64,000 nucleotides of DNA from Mycoplasma sp. CAG:956 (GCA_000433475.1 HF993110.1:62001-126000); one strand, 5' to 3'. Positions 51,692 to 60,120 are shown, counted from the stretch's first letter. Numbers and translations are program-made. Notes: a model not told the origin generated them from the letters alone.

Positions 51692-51706
51692 CGACTTATC
51701 CACAGG
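51677..51706. promoter_or_regulatory. Inverted pair of DnaA-box sequences in a hairpin
   Basis: CCTGTGGATAA (51677-51687) and TTATCCACAGG (51696-51706) are perfect inverse copies. Each contains the consensus DnaA box TTATCCACA. The stop codon of the preceding gene is in the eight-base loop. It may act as a terminator stem, a DnaA-binding site, or both; no T-run follows directly. Confidence 0.5.
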
Positions 51707-51773
51707 CAAAAAGCAATTTTTCCTTGCTAAAATCATATATTATGTATTATAATGGAAGAGCAAAGGAAAAATT

Positions 51774-51847
51774 AGGGACATAATATAGTGGTAGTATGAC
51801 GGTCTCCAAAACCGTTCGCGAGGGTTCAAATCCTTCTGTCCCTGCCA
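51774..51847 (+). tRNA. trnW: tRNA-Trp (anticodon CCA)
   Basis: Acceptor arms AGGGACA / TGTCCCT, anticodon stem ACGGT/ACCGT around loop CTCCAAA (anticodon CCA), T-arm GAGGGTTCAAATCCTTC, discriminator G and encoded CCA. Total 74 bases. The part from the anticodon loop onward (51803-51844) is repeated exactly at 59887-59928, so this gene is the left attachment site of an integrated element and its 3' half may derive from the element. Confidence 0.95.
51803..51844 (+). repeat. Left 42-bp direct repeat (attL core within tRNA-Trp)
   Basis: A 42-base sequence running from TCTCCAAAACC in the anticodon loop to the discriminator base (TGTCCCTG). It is identical to 59887-59928, with an offset of 8084 bases, as expected for tyrosine-recombinase integration at a tRNA 3' end. 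Confidence 0.88.
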
Positions 51848-51883
51848 TTGTCATATACCGTTTTTAAATGGTTTAATATATTT

Positions 51884-51914
51884 AGAAACTTACTAAGAGA
51901 GGTTTCTTTTTTTT
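51884..51914 (+). terminator. Terminator after tRNA-Trp
   Basis: AGAAAC / GTTTCT stem followed by TTTTTTTT, 37 bases past the tRNA. A second hairpin (AACGC...GCGTT, 51920-51951) with a T-run follows. Confidence 0.65.
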
Positions 51915-52227
51915 ATGAAAAACGCCATTATTCTATTTGAATACCAGCGTTATTTTTTAATTATTATTATTTTAAAATTTGTTATATTTATTTTAAATAC
52001 TATATTATCCATGTCTTTTCTTTTACCTGTTATTTTATTAAAAATGAAATTATAGAATATGATTTACAAAAATTATGTAAGTTGTTATTAAATTAATATT
52101 TAATTTTTAATAAAAAAATAGATATTTTATAATGCGGTGAATTGGAACACTATTAACAATAATTTTATAGTATAATATTGTTTGTTAGCGAAAGTGTGAA
52201 TTATTATTTGAAAAAGGAGTAATACAT

Positions 52228-53253
52228 ATGGATCAAGTTAAAGTTGGAAAGTTTATTGAAACTTGTAGAAAAAAATCAAAATTAACTCAAGAACAGCTTG
52301 CAGAAAAATTATTTGTTGATAGAACACTTGTGAGTAAATGGGAACATGGAAAATTATGTCCCGATATAAAGTATTATCAAATGTTATGTGAAATATTTCA
52401 GATAGAATTAAAAGAACTTCTTTCTGGAGAAAAAAATAACAGATATAATAAATTAGAATTAAATAGTAATTTAATAAACTATTTTGTAAAGCAAAGTAAT
52501 GTAATAAAAATGTTTAAAAGAGTTATAGCAGTAATGATTACTATTATTTTTATATTTCTTTTGTATTATTTTTATGAAACTTACAATAAAACTACTATCT
52601 TTACATTTTATGGAAGTTCAGAGCATTTTTCAATAAATCAAGGACTATTAGTATTAACAAGAGAAAAATCTTATTTGAGCTTAAATAATAATGAATTTAA
52701 ATCTTATAATATTACCATTTATTACTATCAGAATAATGATAAACATATAATATATGACGGTCCAAGTACAAACATAATAATAGATTTTACTGGATATAAT
52801 TCATCAATTAATATTTCTAATTATAAAAAGATTATAGATAATATTTTTATGGAGATAAGCTCGAATGATACTAAAGAGGTAATTCATTTGAATTTTAATA
52901 AAAATTACAGTAATCATAAATTATTCTTTAAAGATGATAAAGATATTATAGATTCAGAAACAGAATCTAAAACTGATAATATTTACGATTGTAAAGAAAG
53001 CATATGTAGTTATAATGATGAAAACTTTCAAATACTTTATGATACAGTAATTAAAAAAGTAACAATTACAGATAATAGTGATGTTTATATAGATTATTTT
53101 TTAAATACTAAATCTTTTAATTATTCTGATTCAAAAGTGAATTTTGATGTTGTTGATGGTCATGTAAACTGTGGCAAATCAAATTGCAATAATGATGAAA
53201 AAATATATAAAAAATTTTATGATAAATATTTAAAACATTTTGAAAAAAATTAG
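52228..53253 (+). CDS. XRE regulator with membrane helix and extracellular sensor domain
   Basis: A 341-residue protein. Residues 1-68 form HTH_3 (FIETCRKKSKLTQEQLAEKL, then VDRTLVSKWEHGKLCPDIKY). A membrane helix lies at about 98-117 (MITIIFIFLLYYFYETY). The 220-residue extracytoplasmic part has Cys pairs (YDCKESICSY; HVNCGKSNCNND) and beta-strand character. A transmembrane one-component regulator of this kind could sense a secreted peptide or envelope damage. AAAAAGGAG precedes the ATG. It is the first gene of the tRNA-Trp element and probably controls the secreted proteins and transporter downstream. Confidence 0.8.
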   Translation: MDQVKVGKFIETCRKKSKLTQEQLAEKLFVDRTLVSKWEHGKLCPDIKYYQMLCEIFQIELKELLSGEKNNRYNKLELNSNLINYFVKQSNVIKMFKRVIAVMITIIFIFLLYYFYETYNKTTIFTFYGSSEHFSINQGLLVLTREKSYLSLNNNEFKSYNITIYYYQNNDKHIIYDGPSTNIIIDFTGYNSSINISNYKKIIDNIFMEISSNDTKEVIHLNFNKNYSNHKLFFKDDKDIIDSETESKTDNIYDCKESICSYNDENFQILYDTVIKKVTITDNSDVYIDYFLNTKSFNYSDSKVNFDVVDGHVNCGKSNCNNDEKIYKKFYDKYLKHFEKN

Positions 53254-53271
53254 TGTGCCATTTATTCACTA
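53254..53271 (+). promoter_or_regulatory. Operator-like motif TGTGCCA-N3-ATTCACTA, copy 1
   Basis: TGTGCCATTTATTCACTA lies between the XRE gene and the first secreted-protein gene. With flanking bases it forms TAGTG-N11-CACTA dyad symmetry. An almost identical copy is at 57066-57083 before the other secreted-protein gene. Confidence 0.5.
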
Positions 53272-53327
53272 GTTTTTTTTTGACTATTACTTTATATTTG
53301 AATTATGAAAGGAGTAAAATTTTAAAA

Positions 53328-54050
53328 ATGAAGAAAAAAATATTATCAATATGTTTGTTAGGATTATTGCTTACATTAAAATTAAATTTTGTAAATGCAA
53401 GAAGCATTTATTACATCAATCAATATGATGTGGAATTTACCGAAAGCCAATATAATTATTTTTCTAACATGTTTTGGGATGGTTATCAGGAATTCATTAC
53501 TCAAGATGAATTTAATTATGTAGATAAATTGAATCTTTTTAAAAGTCAAATTGAAACAACTTATTTAAAAGAAAACGATTTACAATTATATTCAACAATG
53601 ACAGAAAAATCTCGTACATTAATAATGAATAAATCATGTTCATCACAATGTTACATATCATTACAGGCAAATTGGAATGCAAAACCAAATGTTAAAAGCT
53701 ATGATGTAATAGGAGCAAGGTTGAGCGGAGTTTCATTAGTAAAAGCTGGAAATGCGTATGTTATGGGTGATAACTTTAATAAAAGTTATTCATCGCCTGA
53801 TATTAAAAACAATGGATTTGGTTATTCAGTTAAATTAGAAAATGTATCTAATCTTAAAGTAAATGTTTCATTTTTTACGACAACTGGTGGTACTGTATAC
53901 GGGGCATACGAACATTCTAGAAGAAATATATCATTAAAAACAAGCAAGTTATATACAATATCTCAGGGCGGTCAAGGAAATGTATTTAAATTTAATGGTG
54001 CCGCATCTAATGTTTATGATGAAGCAAATGGATTAAGTTTAAATGTATAA
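53328..54050 (+). CDS. Secreted protein of unknown function in tRNA-Trp element
   Basis: A 240-residue protein with a signal peptide (about 1-24, ending FVNARS). The mature part is helical at first (DVEFTESQYNYFSNMFWDGY) and then beta-rich from about 100, with one close Cys pair (SCSSQC). Its end is Gly/Asn-rich (SQGGQGNVFKFNGAASNVYD). AAAGGAG lies 13 bases upstream of ATG 53328, a little far. An ABC transporter follows 12 bases later. A bacteriocin, toxin or peptidoglycan-binding effector is possible from context, but I recognise no family. Confidence 0.72.
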   Translation: MKKKILSICLLGLLLTLKLNFVNARSIYYINQYDVEFTESQYNYFSNMFWDGYQEFITQDEFNYVDKLNLFKSQIETTYLKENDLQLYSTMTEKSRTLIMNKSCSSQCYISLQANWNAKPNVKSYDVIGARLSGVSLVKAGNAYVMGDNFNKSYSSPDIKNNGFGYSVKLENVSNLKVNVSFFTTTGGTVYGAYEHSRRNISLKTSKLYTISQGGQGNVFKFNGAASNVYDEANGLSLNV

Positions 54051-54062
54051 TGGAGTGTTTAA

Positions 54063-54746
54063 ATGAAAAAGAAAGTAATAATTCTAAAAAATATAAGAAA
54101 AAATTTTGGAACGTTAAAAGTATTAGAAAATATAACTTGTGAATTTAGAGAAAAAACATTTTATGCAATTTTAGGAGAGAGTGGTACAGGAAAAACAACT
54201 TTAATTAATATTTTGGGATTGTTGGATACATCCTATAACGGAACATACTTGCTAAATAATATTAATGTTTTAGATTCACATAATAAATCACTTACATTAA
54301 ATAAGTCAGCAAAAATAGGGTTTGTTTTTCAAGATTATCAATTGTTACAAAACATGACTGCATTAGAAAATGTTATGATTCCAATGCTCTTAAATAATGA
54401 AATAAAAAGAAAAAATCGTCGTGACTTAGCCATTAGACTATTAAAAAAAGTCGGTTTAGAAGACAGGAAAGATCATTACCCTAAAGAACTATCTGGAGGT
54501 GAACAACAAAGAGTTGCTATTGCAAGGGCACTTGCAAATAATCCGGAAATAATTTTAGCTGATGAACCAACTGGAAATTTAGATAAGAAGAACGAAACTG
54601 CTATTTTTGAATTATTAAAAAATATAAGTCAAGATGGTAAGTGTGTTATAATTGTGAGTCATAGTTTAAATATTACTAATTATGCAGATTACATATATAA
54701 ATTACAAAATGGTAAAATTTTTGGAGAAAAAAATGAAAATAGCTGA
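54063..54746 (+). CDS. ABC transporter ATPase (MacB/BceA/LolD type)
   Basis: A 227-residue protein. Walker A is LGESGTGKTTLINILG, the Q-loop is VFQDYQLLQNMTALENV, the signature is ELSGGEQQRVAIARAL, Walker B is IILADEPTGNLD, and the H-loop is IVSHS. This is the type that pairs with FtsX/MacB-like permeases for peptide export or antimicrobial peptide resistance. GGAG is upstream. The next gene starts 14 bases before its stop, giving translational coupling. It probably exports or gives immunity to the flanking secreted proteins. Confidence 0.95.
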   Translation: MKKKVIILKNIRKNFGTLKVLENITCEFREKTFYAILGESGTGKTTLINILGLLDTSYNGTYLLNNINVLDSHNKSLTLNKSAKIGFVFQDYQLLQNMTALENVMIPMLLNNEIKRKNRRDLAIRLLKKVGLEDRKDHYPKELSGGEQQRVAIARALANNPEIILADEPTGNLDKKNETAIFELLKNISQDGKCVIIVSHSLNITNYADYIYKLQNGKIFGEKNENS

Positions 54747-55941
54747 TTATATTATTCTTAACAGAAAAAATATATTTAACGTTACACAAATTATATTTAC
54801 TGCAATATTTACTTTGTTATTATTATTGCTATTAAACTTTAGATTTAATTTTGTGAATTATTTAAATAAATCAGAAATTACTAATCCTTGGTTTAGGGTG
54901 ATTGTGGTTGGAGCAAATTTAGATAAAAAGAATAATGGTTTAGATGAGTTAAAAACAATAAAAAACATAGAGTTAATATATTCATCTCAATATGATTTTG
55001 CCTCCCTTGAAAGCAGTTATAAAAATGAAATATATGATGGCTATGTAGAACTAAATTATGGAGATAAAAGTTTATTACCAAAAAATATAATCGGAAATTA
55101 CTTTAAAGAAACTGATAGTGGTGTCGCAATATGTCCTTCAAACTTTTTCCCATCGAGTGACGCATATAATTTAAATGCTGATTTTAAATTTCTAGATGCC
55201 AATAATTTGATAGGAACTTCATTTGATGTAAATTACTATTCATATTCGGAATCAAATAATAAGTATATTACAGATAAAACATATAGTAAAACTTTCAAAA
55301 TAATCGGATTGTATAATAATGAAGATTTAATGCTACCAAGTAATAATTGCTTTATTTCTCCAAAAGATATGATAGAAATAATTGATACTGGAACTGTTAT
55401 AAATGATGGTGTATATGGTTTTACATTAGTTGTAGATGATATAGAAAATGTAAAAAAGGTTCAAGCAGATTTAGAAAAATTGAAATTTAATTATAGTATA
55501 AAAATAGAATATGATACAACCCTGCTAAAAAATATAGTCAATATTACTAATGCTGTTATAATATCAATAGTCATTATAATGTTATTGATAAATATAAATT
55601 TCTTAAAGAAAAATATAATAAGAAATTATAATGATATTGGAATCCTATTTACAATTGGATATTCAACTAAATTTGTTAGTCTTACATATTTAATTCAACT
55701 ATTAGCAAATAATATAATTTCTTATACAGTAGCCATCATACTATCAATGTTGTCGTTAAATATTATTAAAATGACTTTTAAAAAGGTTATGCTATCGTTA
55801 GCATACACCATTGTGTATAATTATTTTACACTAGTTATCGCTTTTTGTCTGGTCGTAATAGTTCCAAGTATATATTATTTTGTTTACACATATAAGTTAG
55901 TTAACAAAAATATAATAAACCTAGTGAAAAGTGAGGAATAA
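54733..55941 (+). CDS. ABC transporter permease, FtsX/MacB-like, first subunit
   Basis: A 402-residue protein with one membrane helix near residue 20-40, a large extracytoplasmic domain at about 45-265 (no close family seen), then three helices at about 270-400 with the FtsX pattern (NYNDIGILFTIGYSTKFVSL). The start is ATG 54733 within the ATPase gene, with GGAG seven bases upstream. Together with the following gene it forms the membrane part of the transporter. It resembles bacteriocin-associated permeases of lactococcin-972-type loci in layout, which is a context inference. Confidence 0.82.
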   Translation: MKIADYIILNRKNIFNVTQIIFTAIFTLLLLLLLNFRFNFVNYLNKSEITNPWFRVIVVGANLDKKNNGLDELKTIKNIELIYSSQYDFASLESSYKNEIYDGYVELNYGDKSLLPKNIIGNYFKETDSGVAICPSNFFPSSDAYNLNADFKFLDANNLIGTSFDVNYYSYSESNNKYITDKTYSKTFKIIGLYNNEDLMLPSNNCFISPKDMIEIIDTGTVINDGVYGFTLVVDDIENVKKVQADLEKLKFNYSIKIEYDTTLLKNIVNITNAVIISIVIIMLLININFLKKNIIRNYNDIGILFTIGYSTKFVSLTYLIQLLANNIISYTVAIILSMLSLNIIKMTFKKVMLSLAYTIVYNYFTLVIAFCLVVIVPSIYYFVYTYKLVNKNIINLVKSEE

Positions 55942-55943
55942 AT

Positions 55944-57062
55944 ATGAATTTATTATTAAATTTTTTTAGAAAAAAAGTAACTAAAGTATATACAATAATA
56001 TTTGCATTAATTATTTTTATTATAATTATGTCAAATGTATTATTAGACTTTTTAATTGATGAAAAAAACAAAATTTTTTCTGATAATTCATTTGTATTTG
56101 TATATACAGATAATGATATTATTGATAATTTAAAATTTGAAAAAGGAATATTAAAAATTGATGATTGTGTCTTTGCTGATATCGAAAGCGAATTAATTAA
56201 AAATGGGAATGAAGTTATTTTAGATAGTTCAGGTAATATAATTTCAAAAACGGAAGAAAATCAATCAAATGATATTTCATTAATAGATATGAAAATTTCT
56301 GGATATGAAAAAAGTATCGTTGTTGAAGATAGTAATAATAGTTATCAATTAGGTGATAATGAAGTGGTTTTTGGTATAATACCAGAAATATATGAGCTAA
56401 AAGAAGAAAATATAGATAAAATAAAAGATAAGGAACTCATACTTAATGCTAACAACATTAAATATAAGTTCATACTAAAAACAGTTGTGCCATCTAAATT
56501 TCCAATTATTATCGTTTCACATAATTCATTTTTAAATATCTTGTATAAATCATATAATCATCTTTATAGATTAACAGTTAACTCGTATGATAATGCATAT
56601 AACATAACAAAAAATTTAGCTAAAAGAAATAATGTAATTAAGTCTTCAATAGAAACATCTTATAACGAAAAAGATAGTGATAAGGCAGATAAAATAGATT
56701 CTTTTTTAATAACTTTCAACATCATTGAAAAGATAATCCTGATTTTTTCTCTAATACTGCTTTATATAATTATTTCGAATGAACAAAAAGACTATAATAA
56801 AGATTTTTTAATTTTAAAAAGATTAGGCTTTAGTAAAAGAAAATTAAAATTGACATTTATATTAATTTTAATTATACAATTTTTGCTATCAATGTTCTTT
56901 AGCTTTTCTGTTTTTTACACAATATATATTATTATTAACAAAGCTTTAAGTATTAATTTAAACCTTTTAACTTATAGATATATTATTGAAATATTATTAA
57001 TGTTACTACTATTAATTATATACTTTGGATTATTTAAGAATCGTGAATATTATTCACATTAA
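55944..57062 (+). CDS. ABC transporter permease, FtsX/MacB-like, second subunit
   Basis: A 372-residue protein with helix one at about 13-35, an extracytoplasmic domain at about 36-265 with acidic character, and three helices to the end (FLILKRLGFSKRKLKLTFIL is the FtsX-like coupling segment before a helix). It starts two bases after the first permease gene. The heterodimeric arrangement with one ATPase is common for antimicrobial peptide export and immunity systems in Bacillota. Confidence 0.82.
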   Translation: MNLLLNFFRKKVTKVYTIIFALIIFIIIMSNVLLDFLIDEKNKIFSDNSFVFVYTDNDIIDNLKFEKGILKIDDCVFADIESELIKNGNEVILDSSGNIISKTEENQSNDISLIDMKISGYEKSIVVEDSNNSYQLGDNEVVFGIIPEIYELKEENIDKIKDKELILNANNIKYKFILKTVVPSKFPIIIVSHNSFLNILYKSYNHLYRLTVNSYDNAYNITKNLAKRNNVIKSSIETSYNEKDSDKADKIDSFLITFNIIEKIILIFSLILLYIIISNEQKDYNKDFLILKRLGFSKRKLKLTFILILIIQFLLSMFFSFSVFYTIYIIINKALSINLNLLTYRYIIEILLMLLLLIIYFGLFKNREYYSH

Positions 57063-57065
57063 TAA

Positions 57066-57083
57066 TGTGCCAAAAATTCACTA
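57066..57083 (+). promoter_or_regulatory. Operator-like motif TGTGCCA-N3-ATTCACTA, copy 2
   Basis: TGTGCCAAAAATTCACTA differs from the copy at 53254 only in the three central bases. It stands 48 bases before the small secreted-protein gene, suggesting shared control of the two secreted products. Confidence 0.5.
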
Positions 57084-57130
57084 CATAATTTGATAATATT
57101 GGCTTAAAATGAATATCGAGGAGGACATAA

Positions 57131-57541
57131 ATGGAAAGAAGGATAATTATGAAAAATAAGTTAATGAAAATAGCAACTATTACATCTTTAAGTCTTGTTA
57201 TTGCAATAGGAGCTATATCAGTTGGGGCAACAAGTGTAACTAAAACAATAGGTTACAAGGGTAAAGCAGAAACAACAATGCAATTAGGAACAAGTTTTAA
57301 AACTTCTATTAGAGCAACACAATTAAGTGGACAACCACAAATCTTAACTACAATAGGTAGATATGCGTATTGGCCAATAGGATATGTAAATTCGGCTAAA
57401 AATACGGTTAAAGTAACAGATACAAATACTATTTATACATCTAGCTATACTGCAAATGGCAATGACATTAAAACAAGAGGAAGATGGGAAAATCAATCAG
57501 ATGACACATCAATAACTGGTGTTTTCTCACTATTTGCATAA
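57131..57541 (+). CDS. Small secreted beta-rich protein, bacteriocin-like by context
   Basis: A 136-residue precursor with a signal peptide ending ISVGATS at about residue 36, giving a mature part of about 100 residues rich in Thr/Ser/Gly with no Cys (KTIGYKGKAETTMQLGTSFK; GRYAYWPIGYVNS; ending VFSLFA). GAGGAGG six bases upstream supports ATG 57131; ATG 57149 is an alternative with a weaker AAGG. Size, export signal and the adjacent MacB-like transporter recall class-II/lactococcin-972-type bacteriocins, but no family match is claimed. It has its own operator-like motif. Confidence 0.7.
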   Translation: MERRIIMKNKLMKIATITSLSLVIAIGAISVGATSVTKTIGYKGKAETTMQLGTSFKTSIRATQLSGQPQILTTIGRYAYWPIGYVNSAKNTVKVTDTNTIYTSSYTANGNDIKTRGRWENQSDDTSITGVFSLFA

Positions 57542-57726
57542 ATTGAAATAGAAAAATTTCCCTCCTATCAATAATCTGAAGTTTTACATAATTTCAGATT
57601 ATTTTATTTTAAATACTTAATTTAAATGTAATACATTAATATTATTATATTATGAAAAATATCTTATTTATTTATCTTCGCTTTCTTGTTAGTTTTATAT
57701 GGTATAATCCTATATGGGAGAAGATT

Positions 57727-58489
57727 ATGAAATATATAAAGAAATTGACTGATGAAGATTTTAATTTAAAAACCAAAGAATTTAACAATCCAAGATATCG
57801 TAGAGGTGCTAGAGGTGTTATACTTAATAGTAAAAATGAAATTGCAATTCTAAATAAAGCCAATAAAAATGAATATAAATTAATGGAAGTAACTGATAAT
57901 ATAGGAATTGTTACTGATGATATTGGTAAAATGCGGGCTGTTATGGCAAGTTCTAGTAAGGATATGGAAGATATTTTAAGAAGAGAAAATATTTTAGAGA
58001 AAGAAAAAAATAGATTAGAGCAAATTAATAAAGAATTAAAAAAACACAAGGCCAATAAGTATCTTATTTTAGCTCCTATTTTCGCACTTATCATTGGCAA
58101 TGCAATTGCTTTTAACTATGTTAGTAATAGACTTGGTCCAAATGTAGAATTAGATTTCAAAATAATATTGGCGGCTTTTGGAACTTATGTCATATTTGTA
58201 GTTCCAACTCTTTATCCGGTTGTTAAAGAATTGTTTACTTTTAGAAAAAAAGACTTTGTTAAACGCTGAAGAAAAAGCATTAGAAGAAAATATACCTAAA
58301 TTAGAAGAATTAGAAAGATTAAAAGAACAAGTTAAGTTCCAAGAGTTAGATGACGTTGAAATTAAGGATTTAGAGTCGAATTGGAGTAATGCTTTGGAAC
58401 CTACTAGTGGTGTTTATCAACAGATTACTAATGATGTGACCGGAACTTATAAAAAAATAAATTATTTAATACGGATAGCTCTAATGTAG
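57727..58489 (+). pseudogene. Chimeric, frameshifted gene: NUDIX N-terminus fused to coiled-coil membrane protein
   Basis: From ATG 57727 (GGGAG upstream) the frame reads a NUDIX beginning (RYRRGARGVILNSKNEIAIL...NEYKL) that stops exactly before the Nudix box. It continues as MEVTDNIGIVTDDIGKMRAV, homologous to the intact protein at 58702 (NVGIVTDEAGKSKTV). After two membrane helices it breaks at 58269. The +1 frame (KTLLNAEEKALEENIPKLEE...) restores homology to 58489. The shift lies at an A7 run. It is therefore a deletion fusion plus an indel. The original protein would be a two-helix membrane protein with coiled coils. Confidence 0.65.
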
Positions 58490-58701
58490 AAAAGCCTCAC
58501 ACTTTGAGTTTAAGAAAGATTAGAAATTACTTTTATTAGTTTTTACCACCTACTTTTACTAGTTAGCTACTCTATAAATTATATTTTAAAAAGAAAAATC
58601 CAGAAATCATAAAAATCAACTGCCAAATTAATTGACTTTCCTACTTTTTGTAGTTTAGAATAATATTAGGCAATTATTGTTACTAGGAAAGGGTTTATAC
58701 C

Positions 58702-59331
58702 ATGAATGTAGATTTGATAAAAATAAATAAGAATGTGGGGATTGTTACTGATGAGGCCGGTAAATCAAAAACAGTTGAGGTCCATGATGCTAATTTAGAA
58801 AGCATTTTATTAAAAGAAAACGAATTAGAAAATGCAAAAAAAGCTTTGCAAGGCATTCAAGATGAGTTTGCTGACATTGATTGGGATAATCATAAAGTAA
58901 AAGTATTATGTTTAGCTGTTTTGTTTGTCGGAGTCGCTTATGCTATACCGCCTATTATCTTGGCTGTTGGGGGAAAAATGCCTTGGATAATAACAGCAAA
59001 AATACTTTTTACTATTGGACTTTTAGTCGGAGGAGTTGAATCCTTTAATGGCATATTTCAGAAAAAAATTTCTAAGAGAAATACCAAAAATATTTTAAAG
59101 AAAAAAGAAGATTTAGAAAAAAAAGTTCATAATTTAGAAGAAGAATTGAAGATATTAAAGGAAAGAAGTCAATTTAGGGAACTTAGTGAATTTACAGAAA
59201 AAGATTTGGTTAAAAGTAATGATATAACCCCCAAAAATGATTATGAGAATAATACTATTTATTCTTATAACCCAGGAGATGTTAAGGTACTTAAGTTGGT
59301 ACCAACAAAAAATAATAAAAATAATAATTAG
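58702..59331 (+). CDS. Two-helix membrane protein with coiled coils
   Basis: A 209-residue protein. The N-terminal segment INKNVGIVTDEAGKSKTVEV leads into a coiled coil (LESILLKENELENAKKALQG), two membrane helices at about 72-95 and 100-120 follow, then a second coiled coil (KKEDLEKKVHNLEEELKILK) and an Asn-rich tail. It is the intact paralogue of the frameshifted gene at 57727-58489. GAAAGGG precedes the ATG. No function is known. The intergenic region 58490-58701 has no gene. Confidence 0.68.
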   Translation: MNVDLIKINKNVGIVTDEAGKSKTVEVHDANLESILLKENELENAKKALQGIQDEFADIDWDNHKVKVLCLAVLFVGVAYAIPPIILAVGGKMPWIITAKILFTIGLLVGGVESFNGIFQKKISKRNTKNILKKKEDLEKKVHNLEEELKILKERSQFRELSEFTEKDLVKSNDITPKNDYENNTIYSYNPGDVKVLKLVPTKNNKNNN

Positions 59332-59343
59332 AAAATGATTTAA

Positions 59344-59556
59344 GAAAATTATGAGCTACTTGATTATATAGTTGAAGAAAGAGTTAATAATGAGAACCTT
59401 GTTGATTACTTAAAAGCAAGTCAAGATTATTTAATTTCACAATATCCTATTTTAAGTATCTTTAATAGTAATGAAATAATTTCAAGTAAAGAAGTTTTTA
59501 ACGAAAGGATGAAACAATTCATTGATTTAGTTGGTGAAAAACTTACAGTAAAATAA
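59344..59556 (+). pseudogene. C-terminal fragment of an unknown gene
   Basis: 70 codons open from 59344 directly after a stop, without a start codon or ribosome binding site: ENYELLDYIVEERVNNENLV ... KEVFNERMKQFIDLVGEKLT. The composition is coding-like and helical. It is probably the end of a gene whose 5' part was deleted near the right end of the element. Confidence 0.45.
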
Positions 59557-59696
59557 CCGCAAGACAAAATAAAAGATTATGGTAAAACGATTATATGAGG
59601 GAAGGAGCATTATGTTCTTTCTCTCGTTTTTTTGATTTCTAAAAAGCTTAAAAAATAATAGAATATATTTGTTCTTAAAAATAAATAATAATTATA

Positions 59697-59710
59697 TAGT
59701 ATGACGGTCT
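59697..59710 (+). repeat. 14-bp copy of the tRNA-Trp 5' anticodon arm
   Basis: TAGTATGACGGTCT is identical to tRNA-Trp positions 51792-51805, which directly precede and overlap the 42-bp core. Here it is separated from the core copy at 59887 by 176 bases. It looks like the left piece of a second, split tRNA-Trp copy. Confidence 0.6.
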
Positions 59711-59886
59711 TTTTTAGGTGGCACACGGAATTTTTACCAAAAATAATTTTGTGCCATTTCTGTGACACTTTGGTCGAAATGATACGAAAAAAGTCAAAAA
59801 AGTGGCACTTTAGAAATGCCCTGAATTATTGCGAAAAAACCCGATTTTACTAGGATTTTGACCGATTTTAACCAATGCGGCTAATC

Positions 59887-59928
59887 TCTCCAAAACCGTT
59901 CGCGAGGGTTCAAATCCTTCTGTCCCTG
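59887..59928 (+). repeat. Right 42-bp direct repeat (attR core)
   Basis: Exact copy of 51803-51844, without the CCA that follows in the tRNA gene (ACAGA follows instead). It probably marks the original chromosomal 3' end of tRNA-Trp, now an inactive fragment. The bases 59929-60191 hold no gene, only an AT-rich promoter region for the next operon. Confidence 0.88.
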
Positions 59929-60120
59929 ACAGATGAAATTTTACTCTAGTTTTTAGAGCTTGAATAATGAGTGCGTTTAATTTATCAAAAGAATTAGACG
60001 TATTTTTATTTTGTACATTAATAGTAATTAAATTTATATTTTAAAGTTACTGAACTTATTTTATAATAACCAGTTTATATTGGCTGGAATTATATAAAAT
60101 TTTATTGTTTTATCGAATTA

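Larger units (their letters stand above)
51803..59928. mobile_element. Integrated element (about 8.1 kb) in tRNA-Trp
   Basis: Bounded by the 42-bp direct repeats. Its cargo is an XRE membrane sensor, two secreted proteins, an ABC transporter with two FtsX-like permeases and decayed coiled-coil/membrane genes. No integrase, relaxase or replication gene is visible, so it is a cargo remnant or is mobilised in trans. The first 380 bases (51848-52227) contain two terminator-like hairpins and no gene; the last 370 contain terminator-like and att-related sequence. Confidence 0.75.

Noticed and set aside
57672..58100. Minus-strand 142-codon frame opposite the chimeric NUDIX gene
   Set aside because: It is composed of Leu/Ile/Ser-rich antisense sequence with no ribosome binding site. 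The + strand has clear homology.
58240..58265. A7 run near the end of the chimeric gene as a programmed frameshift site
   Set aside because: The frame change needed is +1, whereas the A-AAA-AAG slippery heptamer works by -1 from the other frame. No stimulatory structure is evident. An indel in a decaying gene is simpler.
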